The notes beneath the pieces are model-generated. The model saw nothing but the letters and a program-made list of their open reading frames with translations, had not been told where the DNA came from and ran no database searches. Shown here one piece after another: positions 22,545-35,268 of a stretch of 64,000 nt of DNA (positions within the stretch are counted from its first letter, which is position 1; each line of letters begins with the position of its first letter). Source of the stretch: Chytridium lagenaria (Eukaryota > Chytridiomycota > Chytridiomycetes > Chytridiales > Chytridiaceae); contig JAHLKC010000103.1 in NCBI GenBank assembly GCA_025449115.1, positions 79,822-143,821 of the forward strand, read 5' to 3'. The position numbers and the translations under genes were made by a program.

Positions 22545-23915
22545 CCGCTCCTTGAACTATTGAAAGTCAATTGATAGATTCCGTCTTTTTGTTGTTTTTT
22601 TTACCTTCATCCGTCACAAGTCTCCCTGACCAGCATCCAATTTCGTGGTAAAGATTATTATCTTCCTTTTAGTTGTCTATGACTTCCAACTTAGTTGATG
22701 CAAGCGTAACCATGAAATAAAACAAGCTATAACAGGCAAATATAGCTTACCACGAGAAAAATATAGCATGATCTGAAAAGAACCATCCATGTTCGAAATC
22801 CGTCAAAAGCCGGACAGATTCCCTCCATCATCCATACCCTCGTTTCCCTGCAAACAATGTCGTCAGTGTATGATCAACACTACCTTTATTATATACATAC
22901 GGCTTATGACCCGCGCTCTGGAATGCCCGCTCTCCGGTAGAGCTTTCCTTGCGCGCGTTGTTGACGGGAAGGTTTTGCACATTCAATCCCTTCTGCTCGT
23001 GAATTTGTCAGCTTAGTCAATAAAAACTTGGCAAACATTTGTATCAGTATGGAGCGTCGTCGTTGACGCATTGAGCATGTCTAATGCCTTCATGGTTACC
23101 TCAGAAGAAAATAAAGTGCGTCGAAGGATCCTTTATTACGGATGAATTTAGTACAAGTATGAGCTATCTTGTCCGGCCAAAGTCATACGCAGACACAGGA
23201 TCAGGTCATGGAAGGCATCGAAAGGGCTTCCGAACACTCCATTTTGAGAATCTGTTGATAAACACGTCACGACGTAGGCTATACGGTGGGGAATGATTGG
23301 AGAACTTTTTTTGGAATGAACCCGCGTGAGGAAACTTGACGTTTCCGAAAGGCATGATGGTTGACATTCTTTTGATCATCTTGATAAAAAACGATGCCGT
23401 AGAAGATTCAAACAGAGTCGAACATATTTTTTAATGATGTAATAAGTGTATGTTACAAGGGCTGGAGTTTCATATTCCAAGCAGACGCAGTAACTAGGCT
23501 CTTCGATTCCAGGCATACAATCCAGACTCTTTGAAACTACACCTTTCCAGGCGAAAAGGAGATTCCATGAATCCATCCTTTCACCGTACTTCGGGTCCAT
23601 GTTGTTGACAAATGATGCAGAGCCACCTTCCACTTCAGAATGTGATTATAATCTCTAAAGAACCAAATATGCAAATCGGCGGCCACCGCTTACACTAACA
23701 TCGTCACGCCTGTTGCATGATGTAAACAGGATTCATCGTTGCATCGTGCAGGCAAAGGCCTGAGTGCATTCTTGATGACAACGGCGAATTTCAATTTTTT
23801 TTTTCTTCATCAGGCTCAAAGTGGAAAAAAACCTCACTGCAATCAAGGAACATCCAGAAAACCCCGTCAACAACGCATCCTAACCGTCACTGGAAAAACA
23901 ATACCTTTGCCCATC
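22545..23915. other. Intergenic between divergent gelsolin and eIF2-gamma genes
   Basis: No confident gene. A minus-strand open stretch at 23376-23633 (contains NNMDPKYGERMDSWNLLFAW) has protein-like composition but matches no family I can name and has no visible partner exon. The last 200 bp should hold the eIF2-gamma promoter and leader. Confidence 0.45.
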
Positions 23916-25707
23916 ATGGAAATCGATCCTTCAAAGCTGCATCCCCTCTCGCCTGAGGTCATCTCAAAGCAGGCCACCATTAACATTGGTGAGTGGAGGA
24001 CATGTTCGACAATTTATGGGCATTGGAAGTACTCTGTGGATTGGACGAACGAGATGATGCATGTTATAGAGATAGGGAATGAATACATTGGATAAGGCTT
24101 AGTGGAGATGAAATGGGGATTCTGCTGAAAGTTATTTTGGTTGGACTCTTGAAACAAGCCTCAAAAAAACGTATTCCGTTGACTGAAATACGATCTTTCA
24201 GGTACCATTGGTCATGTGGCTCACGGAAAGTCTACCGTCGTCAAGGCTATTTCGGGTGTCCAAACTGTCAGGTTTAAGAACGAATTGGAGCGTAACATTA
24301 CCATCAAGCTTGGATACGCCAACGCAAAGGCATGTTAAGTGTTAGGGATTTGACGGATTGCGCTTTTTATGGACTTCATTAACAGAATGTTCTCCTTTCG
24401 TGTGCTATCAACAGGTTTTTAAGTGTGATAATGAGTCTTGCCCGAGACCTGGATGCTACCGTTCTCACAGAAGTGACAAAGAAGAGGGATTTGCTTGCGA
24501 GCGTGTTGGGTGTCTTGGGAAAATGAGGCTGCTTCGGTTTCGTAGCCAAGTCTTATTTTTTATCCTGTCGCCTTCAGGTTTTCGTTATGCTTATTTTTTC
24601 TGTTTTAAGCCATGTCTCGTTTGTCGACTGTCCTGGTCACGATATTCTCATGGCCACTATGTTGAACGGTGCCGCCGTCATGGACGCTGCTCTTCTCCTT
24701 ATAGCTGGAAACGAATCCTGCCCGCAACCTCAAACCTCAGAACATCTTGCTGCCATCGAAATCATGAAACTTCAGCACATCATCATCCTTCAGAATAAGA
24801 TCGACTTGATCAAGGAATCCGCCGCCGAGGAGCACTACGCCTCCATCCTCAAGTTCATTAAGGGTACCGTTGCCGACGGTGCTCCCATCATCCCCATCTC
24901 CGCGCAGCTTAAGTACAACATTGATGCTATTAATGAGTACATTGTTAAGAGGATTCCTATCCCTGTTCGTGACTTCACCTCTGACCCCAGGCTTATCGTC
25001 ATTCGTTCGTTCGACGTTAACAAGCCCGGTGCTGAGGTTGCTGATTTGAAGGGTGGAGTTGCTGGTGGATCTATTCTCAGGGGTGTGTTGAGACTTGGCG
25101 ATGAGATTGAGGTCCGCCCCGGTCTTGTCACCAAGGATGCTGAGGGCAGAGTCAAGTGCCGTCCCATCTTCTCTAGGATCGTCACTCTTCTCGCTGAGCA
25201 GAATGAGCTCAAGTTTGCTGTTCCTGGAGGTCTCATTGGTGTGGGTACTCGTATCGACCCCACCATTTGCCGTGCCGATCGTCTTGTCGGACAGGTGCTT
25301 GGTGCCGTTGGAAAGCTTCCCGCGATTTACTCTGAGATTGAGATCAACTATTTCTTGCTTCGTCGGTTGCTCGGTGTCAAGACCGACAACAAGAAGCAGA
25401 CAAAGGTTGAGAAGCTTGCGAAGAACGAGATTCTCCTTGCCAATATCGGGTCAACTTCGTGTGGATGTCGTGTTATCAGTGTGAAGGCCGATCTTGCCAA
25501 GATTCAGCTCAACACACCTGCATGCACGGAAGTAGATGAGAAGGTTGCGCTTTCTAGACGTATTGACAAGCACTGGCGGTATGTTGTATCTCGATGTTGC
25601 GCGTTTTGTCCTCAGCCTTTTTGGCATTTCTCTAATCTTTGTTTAACAGGTTGATCGGTTGGGGCAAGATTATTCGTGGAACCACCATCGAGCCTGACAC
25701 TCTTTAA
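23916..25707 (+). CDS. GCD11: Translation initiation factor eIF2 gamma subunit (GCD11)
   Basis: The GTPase core of eIF2, which delivers Met-tRNAi to the 40S subunit. Exons: 23916-23988, 24202-24329, 24415-24536, 24610-25578, 25650-25707. The G domain shows [14 protein letters not shown] (P loop across the first intron), [12 protein letters not shown] (switch 1), the gamma-specific zinc knuckle [11 protein letters not shown] / [26 protein letters not shown] (G3) and [10 protein letters not shown] (G4), followed by domain II/III signatures [18 protein letters not shown] and [13 protein letters not shown]. The zinc knuckle and KPG distinguish it from EF-Tu, EF-1-alpha and SelB. Length (about 460 aa) is normal and the frame is intact. 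The second intron uses a GC donor (AAG|GCATGT at 24330). Housekeeping gene, divergent from gelsolin. Confidence 0.97.
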
Positions 25708-26730
25708 GCTTCCTTTTTTAAGAAGGAGGTTATGGCGATAGAACAGGAGACGCATGTTATGTCTCATTAAAGCTGTTACCCCTTACCTACATGTTCCTCT
25801 TTTTTTATTGATACATAACTTGCTGAGCTATTTTGCATCGCTTCGAGACTAGTTACCTTTCTTTTTCTTTTGGCGGGATGATGGTTTCCAATTACTACTG
25901 TCGATAATTCACTTTGCTCTTGAAGCACTGGATTTTTTCTCCCCTTCATCTTTACTTGAACTTCGATACATCCCCTAGTCCCTGCTTATCCATCATACCT
26001 GTCATTTCTTCATGTTGGCTTTGGGGTTATTTGGCCTCTGCAAGGCTTTGTCCTATTTTTTTTATTTTTGTTCGTACGCTGTCAAAGTTGTTATTGCGTT
26101 GGTTGTTTGGCGTGTGGCACTGTGTGTCAATGGAGACTGATAAAATAAAGTAATGAGATGGACCTTTTTTAGTTTGCTTGTTTCAGTTTTTTCAGCGTTG
26201 TATTGTGATAATTTGGTCCTTAGACAGAAAAACCAAAGGCCACGAGCCTTTTAGAAATATCGAAGCAATTAAGGCTGTTGTACTGGGACCATGCTTGATC
26301 TTAAGAGTCCGAAAAACCCATATGTCTACACCGTGCTATCAACTCCTTTCATACGCTTATACAACGACTGACTTATAGGTCAATTACGAAACGATACCTT
26401 TAGTTAAGAGATGCAGTTTCAATGTTGTGTTTAAGGATGTTTGCCGAAACGTCTCGTCTCGTTAATATCAGCTTAATGAGTATAAGAGAGTTGAGTTCCG
26501 ACTAACTTTGCTGCTGAACATTATAGATTACACGGGTTTTCGCGTCATTATTACATCAAGATTGAAATACTTGACCTACCTGCAGCATTTACATACTGGA
26601 ACCCATTTCGCACTGTCAATTCATACACAGTGCATTTATTATCAGTCAAAGAAAAATAGGTAATGTCATATATTTACGAATCAAAACAAATCAGAGTCTC
26701 TACTATATTTATCTCCTCTTTCTTAAACAT
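25708..26730. other. Intergenic between convergent genes
   Basis: eIF2-gamma 3' UTR and AT-rich spacer. A possible poly(A) signal 'aaataaag' lies at 26142. No gene or repeat recognised. Confidence 0.5.
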
Positions 26731-27362
26731 CTAAAACTCAAACTTGAATGTATATCTAAATGTAGCATCGCCATTATCAACAGCGGCGACGCAAGCGTCG
26801 GCAATCCTAATTTATAAAAAAAAAAAAGTAAGCTTGTAAGGTAACATACATAACCAGGACAAACATACCTTATATTCTCATTTAAGCAGCTAACCCTCAC
26901 TTTCCCCTCATCTCTGAACACGGGTACCTTTCCGCACCTAAAGTTCACTTCATCCCTCACATACCCACACCCATCGTATCCCGACACAACAGCATCCATC
27001 GTTACTGTATTGTCGAAGGTATTGACGACACCCACGTCGATCGGTATGTCGAGAAGTTGGTTAGGTCGAGGCCTAAGGACTAAAAATCAGGTATCAGTCT
27101 ACGATCTTTGTATTGGTCCTATGTGTGAAAACTATGATGAAGTTTTGAGAAAAGTGAGGAAGAGACGACACTTCAAATAAAATATGGAATGCCTGCCTCC
27201 TTCTTTATCTTGACGAGAGGAGATGCCCTCCAGGATATCGTTGTTGTTTGCCAAATTGCTGTCCTCGTCTCCATCGTCAGCAGCGTCCAAATTTGTGAGT
27301 GCAACAGGATGCGCGACCGACAGTGCCGCAGCGGCGAGGAGGAATATTAATATGACGCGCAT
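26731..27362 (-). CDS. Small secreted protein, unrecognised
   Basis: ATG at 27362 opens a clear signal peptide (MRVILIFLLAAAALSVAHPV), followed by an acidic segment (DAADDGDEDSN). A central exon (about 27080-26872) encodes PIDVGVVNTFDNTVTMDAVV, GCGYVRDEVNFRCG and VRVSCLNENIR, then a clean GTATGT donor. The last exon is IADACVAAVDNGDATFRYTF ending at 26731. The first intron's donor is unclear (a GC donor near 27197 is possible). At about 145 aa with few Cys, it could be an effector-like or wall-associated protein; I do not recognise the family. Confidence 0.6.
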
Positions 27363-27724
27363 GGTTGGAAGCTGGGTAGGCGGTCAAGGATTTGCGGAAT
27401 TGTATTATAGAGAAATGCTGTTTTTTTTTCTACGAGGGAAACATTGTAGAGGCGCGTTTTTATAACATTGGTGCCCATGACGTTCTCGTGTCTACCTGCT
27501 TTTGCGCGATTGGAATTCGGAGATGGAGTTGTTTGATTGGAACCCCTCTCTGCGTTGCGGTTAAGCAGAAAAGTGATATGTACATCCAACATAAATAAGA
27601 GGCAAGAGGTTAAAGCGTGATAGCTAAGAAGCCAGCGAAAAAGTAAAGTATTTTAATATATATAAAAGGGCATATTTTATTCATCAGACCGAAAGCTACA
27701 TGCCCACCATCACACCACATTTTT

Positions 27725-28416
27725 TTAAACAATGCTAACAAAGATAGCATCCCTCTTCTTCTCAATCTCTGCAAACAAATCCGCAATCTTCTCTGGGGTA
27801 ATTTCTGAAGTTCCAGCCGCATCAAACGGCGTTCCCTTCACCACGCCCATAATGGTCACCTCACCCACATAAACCCCCTTGGCTTTCACGTCAAATTCAA
27901 CAAATGCACGAGCTTCCTCTGGGCAGATTTGGAAGCCGCCAACGTGGCCGCGTTCCAATCCACAGCAAGTTGGGCAACCCCATCATTCTCTAGCGACAAT
28001 CCACCGCCTGTCACAAGAACAGCACCCTTGGTAGCCTCTAAGTCGGCAAGTGATGCTTGAACAGCTGCAATGAGGGATGTAGAGGTGATGTTGAAGTTAG
28101 CCTGGAAGTCTTCGATGCTTCCATCAAGCACGCCTTTGGAAGGTCCGTAGGGGTTCCAGAACAACAGGGTGATGGGGGCGTTGTCGTAGGCGGCTTTGAT
28201 CTTAGGGATGACGGACTTGACGGCGTGAGGGTCGGAAAGATCGACGGAAAAACCTTTGGCGGTGATGTTTTTAGTGGCGAGATGCGCGACGGCGTCGTCG
28301 AGCTTGGATTGCGTGCGAGCCAGGAGAGCAAGGGAATAGCCTTGTGAACCAAACTTCAAAGCGACACCAGCAGATACGCCGGTACCATACCCAGAGATGA
28401 TAGCAATTTTGGTCAT
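27725..28416 (-). CDS. Short-chain dehydrogenase/reductase, atypical active site, frame break
   Basis: The N-terminal Rossmann segment IAIISGYGTGVSAGVALKFG carries a variant TGxxxGxG loop (GYGTGVSAG), followed by LALLARTQSKLD, VDLSDP, the NNAG-equivalent LLFWNPYGP, and a VLVTGGGLSLEN strand. The usual YxxxK pair is not seen; the segment where it belongs reads NAATLAASKSAQR, as in a divergent SDR subgroup. The first frame then stops, while the neighbouring frame continues with ARAFVEFDVKAKGVYVGEVTIMG, the normal C-terminal SDR strand, ending at 27725. The shift lies near 27915. Substrate cannot be inferred. Confidence 0.75.
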
Positions 28417-29518
28417 TTTACAGCTTATAATCCTTGATGAATGATGAGAAAATTCCTTTGCCTTGCTTGGAGATGCCTTGGTTGAAAGGGAGTGAATGCG
28501 GGTCCAGGAGTGGACAGCACCACGGTTTTTATAGCCGCATTTTTATTGACAATTTTTGGCTGGATTTGCAAAACCCGCTTAGAAATTCTAAATTCCAAGC
28601 TTGGATGTGGCCATCTGGAGGCCATCGTATTGGTCAGCGAAGGTGACAACTGCGCACGAGTATCACTCTTTGAGTCCTGCGCCGTTTAGATCAGGGAAAG
28701 TAGATTTGTAAGATGCGAAATGCAATTCGTAATGATGACCACTGGTTTATTCACTCTTACGGAACGGCCGTAATAGGGTTCGTCTTTTCTTCACCACCTT
28801 GAGGGGCTATTGACGATGAACGTCGTTATGCGACGGGATAATTATGTGTGCCAAAGCTTCTTTCAAGAAGAAAATGATGGTTTAAGTGCGATATGATCTG
28901 TTTTGTGGAGAAACTTTATCTATAGGTGATGGGATGTGCCGCAGTCGAGTTGGTTAAGAAAATGAAGATGTTTTATTTGGGGGCCGTTTCATTTTCATTG
29001 TCCTTACCCAACCTTTGCCACGTCCAATACCATGTACTTCATATACGGTGTGTGTATATTTCCTATCGAAGGCTAGTAAAATAGGCCATAGAATGATAAA
29101 ACTCTATAAAAAAAAATGAAAGCTTAAATCTCGTTGTTGCGCGATACTAACGATCATCGCTGCCGTCCTTTTCAAATGTTCACACCTCTACGGCACGGGA
29201 GCCCCTCAATGATATACTTGTAGAAAACGTTTAAGTTTGGCCGCAGTTATTGAAAAAGTTTCTTTCTAATGGATCTTTTCACGGCTCCACAATCTCGTTA
29301 TAAAGAAGCGCTTTCCCTTCAGCCGTACCTCGGTAAGATCGCCTCCACTTGAATTTCCTAAATGTGTTGTAAAGATCGCCCGTTAATCCCTTCTCAAATC
29401 AGACCGTGCGACCTCGCCTGGCCTCGCGTGATGCCTTGGGACGACGGCCTCAAATAGAGTTTTGATAGAGTTTGTTGTGATCCTTCAAGCCCCATACAAA
29501 ATTTTGCTTGATCGACGT
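28417..29518. other. Intergenic between divergent SDR and Ldb17 genes
   Basis: About 1.1 kb with no convincing open frame. It should contain both promoters. No repeat structure noticed. Confidence 0.5.
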
Positions 29519-31346
29519 ATGCACCCACGTCCAGCGTCATCGGCGTCATGGCATGACGACGACGCTATCGCTGAGAAGTTGCAGCAGGTGGTAAACGGTA
29601 TGTTTAATAGCTGGGCCTAGATGTGAGTGGCTTTGGCGGTGGTCGATCTTGCGATAGGTGCATTTGGGAGGAGTGGGGTTTGTTTGTTGTGTCTTAAGAG
29701 TTGGACGCCTCACGTTAGCACGGGTTAGGGCAGTGGGAGGTTTACGATGAATATGAGACGGAAGAGCATATTGTTGGCTATTGGCTTATGAACGCTTGTT
29801 CACGGATATGGTGGACCCATTGTGATATCCAAGTCTCACCATAGTTCTAACAATGTGCATCATCTTTAGAGTGTCATGCTCTCCTTTCACTCCCCGCAAC
29901 CTCCGACGCCTCCGACATCTTTGCAGTTCTCCTCGACTCACTCCTCCTTCCTTCCGTCCATCTTATAAGAGACGACAATGATATGGAGATCCTCTCTGAA
30001 GAACTTTACTACATCCACGAGTTGAGGAAGATCCCGACGATGTCTTACGGTTGTTGGTCCGGATGGTGGATGGAATGGGCTTCGAGGGAGGGGAAGGGGT
30101 GAGTTCTAATGAGTGTTAGAATTATGTACTTAAAAGTATCTTTATTCTAGGATGTGGAACATGGTTACGTTTTATTGTCACTTATTTATTGGTTGGGGAG
30201 AGTGTCGCTCGCGCATACGTATAGACGGCTAGCAGAGCTGGATGGATTGACACTTCTGAAACCTCTAGTGATAGAATATGGAGGTTCGTTTGTTTATCCA
30301 CAGTAATTTTTTCATTTCCTTTGTTAAAATTCCTAATAATTCTATTCAACAATTGGATCTAACCGTAGGTAAACGTATACATAGACCTGCTGTCAATCTG
30401 TTATTCGAGGTGTGTCAGGTTGAAGAGTTCAGTTTATCGGAACTAAGTGAGTGCAGTCAAGCATCATCTTGATTGTTTTTGCTGCAGGCTGCCCCTTCTG
30501 GGTAACCTTTCTTCCGGTGCTGCCACTCGTGTCTAATATTAGAAAGGCGAAATAGATGAAACCCTGGTAGTATCGCTCCTTGACCAAATAGCATCAACGA
30601 AAACGGATGATGAATCCGAGGAGGAGCTAAATTCACTGGTTCGGTTATTGGTGACTTTTTGTTATCATTAGTTAGCAACTAAAAATCCGTTCTTTAGCTG
30701 GCGTTTAACCATCAGTTTGTCTTAAAGAACCATGCAAGAATTGTCGCCTCTAATCCTGTCATCACTGCGCTATCGTCCCGTCTTCACCTTGGGAAGAAGC
30801 TTGGAGAAACTATTATTTTAATGTTTAATCGTGCAGGTATTAAAAGTACTCTTCTACGAATCATTGACCTAATATATTCGTCAGACAATGCGTCCGTCCA
30901 ACGCCTCCTTATCCGATTTCTTCACCTCGTCCTTACAACGCCTGAAACCTCCCAATTCTTCTACACCAACGACCTTCAAGTCATCCTCGATGTCATACTC
31001 CGGGAATCCCGAGCCGTCGCTGAAGAGGATGAAGAGGTAACATTATACTTACCTTCTCCACTTTTATTTGCTCATTTTTTCTTAGCTTCAGCAAGGTTAC
31101 CTTTCGATTCTGCCGCCTCTACTCAAAATCATGCAGCAAAGACCTTACAAACATCGTGATGTGATCAGTCTTTTAACAGAGCTAAGAAGGGGCTCGAGTT
31201 CTGCGCCATCGTCGCCTACGAGGTCACCTGTGGATCTTACGTTCACGTCTCCGACGGACGGAACACCCATTGGGGTCAGGGCGTCGACGAGACGCGTTGC
31301 TGATCAAGTGTTTTCGGAATGCAGAGGGATATTGGAGTTGAGTTAA
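29519..31346 (+). CDS. Ldb17/SPIN90 (WISH/DIP/SPIN90) Arp2/3 activator
   Basis: WISH/DIP/SPIN90 proteins activate Arp2/3 without a pre-existing filament and seed actin at endocytic patches. Exon 1 (29519-29597) MHPRPASSASW; exon 2 (29870-30098) ends SMYG-like sequence after LIRDDNDMEILSEELYYIHE; later pieces read RRLAELDGLTLLKPLVIEYG, HRPAVNLLFEVCQVEEFSL (about 30380-30445), FNHQFVLKNHARIVASNPVI (about 30702-30760), LGKKLGETIILMFNRA, then LIRFLHLVLTTPETSQFFYT, TNDLQVILDVILRE and, after an intron, LQQGYLSILPPLLKIM. Family hallmarks are LLFEVC, FNHQF, MFNR and FFYTNDL-V--DV--RE. A Ser/Pro/Thr-rich tail ends at 31346. The exon at 30151 appears to need a +1 change to stay in frame. About 450-500 aa expected. 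Confidence 0.82.
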
Positions 31347-32005
31347 TGGGATCAATAAATGATGAGGGGTATTTAACGTTGCTTGACTTCGGAGTTGCTT
31401 GATTTGGGATGGATTGATCACGTATATATTATAGTGCAGGGAGGGAGATGTATATGTATGATCTTATCGGGGTTGTACCTTTAATGACAAAGTCCCCCAA
31501 AAAGTGACTTGTATCGCATTAAGTCAAACACGGATTTGGTGTGTAAGTTGGTAGGACAGTGCTGCCTGTGCAGCTTAATCATGTGCAAGTTGACGTGTGA
31601 GTTAAAGGTACAGGTGTTTTTTTTTGCTCTTGGTCTTTTAGCCTTTTTAGTTTAAAAGGCGGATATGGCTCAAGTGCCCCGTTTATTATTCCCTCAAGGT
31701 CGCCTGTCACTTGTTCCTTTTTTTTTGAAACTCCGCATTTCTGCGGGTTTGTTTGACCACCTTGTCAATAACGTTTGTTTGACCACCTTGTCAATAACAA
31801 AGTTGTTGTCTCGGGGATCACCACAAGTAACAGAATCAACAGGCCTCGCTCTTGAAGAGTACGTCAAGATCGTTGTACGTGCATACTTATAACGATCCCA
31901 TAAGCTATTGATTGAGGTAAGTTCTTGATTAGTTCATCACCGCTGTAGTCGTTGCGCGATGAGAGGATCATGTCCACTGACACTTCTCTTTGTTTTGCAG
32001 AGATC
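31347..32005. other. Intergenic; includes 27-bp tandem duplication
   Basis: No supported gene. At about 31746-31799 'gtttgtttgaccaccttgtcaataac' is tandemly duplicated. A probable 5' UTR intron acceptor (TTTTGCAG) lies just before the ATG at 32006. Confidence 0.5.
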
Positions 32006-33923
32006 ATGTCCACCAACGGGCTAGAATTAGCCGAGGCTGCGACTACCATGAAATTGGAAGAGCCGCCGGCATCGTCACCCGAGTTGGGCGTTACGGTGGA
32101 TGGGGACACCGTGATGAAATCACCTGAACGGTCCTTGATGGACTGCACGCCGGCACCAACGTCACCCCAAAGATCTACACCTGCAGTTGCCTGGAGATCA
32201 GTCATGAACGACGAGAACATGAGGGTAAGTTTATCTTCTCAACAGCTTTTCCTTCAATATTTTTTGATAAGACTGACTCCTTGGTTTAGAGAGCCCTTTC
32301 CAGTAGCCAAGCTGAAGGCGAATCCAAAAAGCGCCCAGGTTCACCACAAGAAAAGCCTCATTTCAGGCGTATCTTTCCAAATGGTCAATTCGTGGAGCCC
32401 ACAATCCCGCAACTGTGTTTCAAGGCCGAATCCCGAACCCAACCTCAATGTTACGTCGCGGATGGGCTCTATAGTCATCAAGGCCCACTTTCATCAGCAT
32501 CAGGGAGCGGCGTGGAACACTTGGCCACCATGCCAGGCTCCCACACGATCCGATCGGCCGCGCCGCGGCGGCCGACCATCACCAATGACTCACGGCTTTC
32601 GTCCTCCTTACCAACCAGGACCTCAACATCAATCCTCGTCAGGCTCCTTTGATCCCCGCGTGAGACCCTCGCAACCACCACTACAACAGAAGACTATGCC
32701 ACCCCACAAATCATGCCAGTGGCCAGAGTTACCCTGTACAAGGTCCTCACGGGCAACTTCGGCATCCGCTGTTGTCACAGCAACAGCAGCAAGAACAGCA
32801 GCAGCAGCAACAGCAGCTTCAGAGTGGTCCACCTGGAACCCTGGCTTACCGATCTGTGATGGACCTCCTCAATCTGTACAGCATGGACAACAACAACCTA
32901 CCGCAAAGTCGGCAACATCTACCAGGCCAACCTTTCCCTATCCGCCCGCCACAAGGCGTTAGCATAGGACAAGGACCGTCTCGGCAAATCTACCCATCTT
33001 CAGGAGCCAATGCACAAGGTCTCTCTCAGCAATATATCTACTCACCTCAAGTGAGCACTACGGCTTTGGCCACTTTCAAGCCTACTCACTCACCTCAGAG
33101 AAATACCGAACATGTATCTCCTTTCACCCATTCACCACAAGAAGTCTTCAAAACGTCAACTGCACGCCAACAAAACCACTCATATTTCTCCCCACTTCCC
33201 AGTCGAAACTCCATAGCTCCCACCAATCCCCCCCGCTCTCTCAATGCCTTAGCCCGCTTTGCATCATTAGTGCCACAACACTCTGCAAGGCTTCGCAAAC
33301 GTGCACCAAAAGTCTTTGGATTGTTTCGCACCCCTATGCGTACGATCAGACTCAACAAGACGCGACGGAACAAGATCTCAAAAACACACCTACCGTTCGG
33401 AACAACTATGACGATCGGGCCAAACGGCGAGTCCATCTACCAAACTGCGGATACCACTGTGGTGATGGACGACGCCCCGTCTTCCTCTGACGCTATGGCT
33501 CACGTGGAACCGTCGTTGGCACCATCAGCTTCATTTGTCAACACTTCTCCAATCTCAACGAGCTCTTCAAAGGCTTGGGAGACCGACACAAGCCCCATAC
33601 TTGAGAGCGTTGGTAAAAAACGCAAGAATGCTCCGTCTGGTGAAACAACTCGAACGTCTACCCCAGTCGTAACTCCTGCCGCCAAGATCTGCAAAAAAAT
33701 GGTGCGCCGTGTCATGACCGGCACAGATTGCCCTTCATCCCTGCTTCGCAAGAAGTGTCCGAAGAAGTTTATCGATAGGCAAGTTCCCAACAACGCCATT
33801 GACATGACTAGCGGCGTCCCTGTGATTATTGGGGACCCGCTTATCGTCAACGCCAAAAACAAGTCACGGATGCATGTTCATGTCTTCGGGATGACATCGG
33901 ATCAGCTGACAGAAAGTCTTTAG
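32006..33923 (+). CDS. Gln/Ser/Pro-rich putative regulator, probably 5' part of the TALE homeobox gene
   Basis: ATG 32006 follows a splice acceptor. Exon 1 (to about 32224, GTAAGT donor) has an acidic/Pro-rich sequence (MKLEEPPASSPELG). Exon 2 continues with AEGESKKRPGSPQEKPHFRR and runs to a stop near 32652. The next frame then carries a CAG/CAA-encoded polyGln tract (about 32772-32820; QQQQQEQQQQQQQ) and a 340-codon Gln/Ser/Pro/Thr-rich stretch ending at 33923. Composition is that of a transcription factor activation region. The homeodomain lies 0.8 kb downstream on the same strand, so this may be one gene with unresolved exons or frame breaks. Confidence 0.45.
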
Positions 33924-34259
33924 AGTATTCGAGAATGGAGATGCAGAGAGGGGTGGAGAGACAAGCTGTACCAAGGTTAACGGGACCTAGGACTTTGGCT
34001 TCAAAGGGTGATACCAACAACCTTGGAGACATGATGTCAGGCGCAGGCGCCGACGTCTGTGCATGGTACGAGTTGGACCACACCGAGCATGATTCTGCGC
34101 CTTCACCAGCGCAGCAACCACCACCATCTATGGGCGCGCCTTACGGGCGTTTACTTATAGAACGGATGATTATATGAGACCTCATTCTGCTCCACACCTC
34201 ACATGGCGATTAACACTGCACTGGCTATGCAGAGACAGGGATATCCTATTCCTCACCCA

Positions 34260-34968
34260 TGTCTAACGCGCAAACTGTTGAAGCGGTCGAGGAAGTGAGG
34301 CGCAGGATGCCTGAATTTATCCCCACCTCAGCAAAGAACACCCCATACCCACACGATGGTAGAGAATGTGGACGGGACCATTCAAGCCGATAATGGAACA
34401 TCCTCTAGGAAACCTCCTTCGTCTGGAAAAAAGCTGCTGGACCAGCTCCTCAGCAACTTCCAATCCTCTTGACAACCTTCCACGTTTGAGTATTCCGCCC
34501 CGAGACATCGAATTAAACGGGGCAAAGATTACCCTACCAACCCACCTAACGACACCCATTCCTATGACTTAGACGAGCACCCGCCACCCCCATAACCCTA
34601 TCAGACATTGATGAGCCGGGTCCTTCAAACCGCGCGGGCCTTCTAATCCACTCCCTCAACTTGGTGCGAAGCCCCTTCATCGCCCCCAAGAATGTGAAGC
34701 GCAAGGCAGCAAACCGAAAGCGAAGGGAAGTTGCGACCTAATTTCGACATAAGGGTCGTGAAAGTTTTGACAGGGTGGTTTGATGCCCACCTGGATAACC
34801 CTTACCCGAATCAGCCTGCCAAGGAGCTCATGGCGAGGCAGACGGGGCTATCCATTAAGCAGGTTTGTAGTTCTTCCTTCATGATTTTATGGTCATGATC
34901 AAAAACATTGACATTTTATGTCTCAGGTGAACGACTGGTTTATCAATGCTCGACGTCGGAGAATGTGA
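34260..34968 (+). CDS. TALE-class homeodomain protein (C-terminal exons), frame-broken
   Basis: The homeodomain spans an intron (34863-34926, phase 0). It reads GKLRPNFDIRVVKVLTGW, then FDAHLDNPYPNQPAKELM and TGLSIKQVNDWFINARRRRM, stopping at 34968. The three-residue loop extension PYP and WFINARRR are diagnostic for TALE (Pbx/Meis/KNOX/fungal mating-type class). The N-terminal arm KRKAANRKRR is encoded in the neighbouring frame, so a 1-nt shift sits near 34720. A second is likely at a C-run near 34583, joining DEHPPPP to LSDIDEPGPSN. Upstream sequence from 34260 is Pro/Ser-rich and discontinuous in frame. TALE factors in fungi include mating-type and developmental regulators; there is no HD1/HD2 partner nearby to support a mating locus. 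Confidence 0.75.
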
Positions 34969-35268
34969 CCGCGTACTACTCACTTTTCCTCATCCCCCTT
35001 TACTCCATTGCTATACATTGTGTTATTTGCTTTTGTCAAGTACACCGGAAACTCTTAAAGAGCACTAACTATTATCCTAAAAAAAACTTTTAAATGTATG
35101 TTAAAGCACAACATAGCCCCCCATCGCCCTAAATAAATTTCCCCCCTCCATTCAATTATTTGTCTACCCATTGAAAGTGCACTCTCGTTAGACCCAAATT
35201 GTACTTTTACGGCTGCGTGTCGTGTATTGTTTTTGGCAAAAAAATTGAAAGAACATTTGAAAAGAGCG

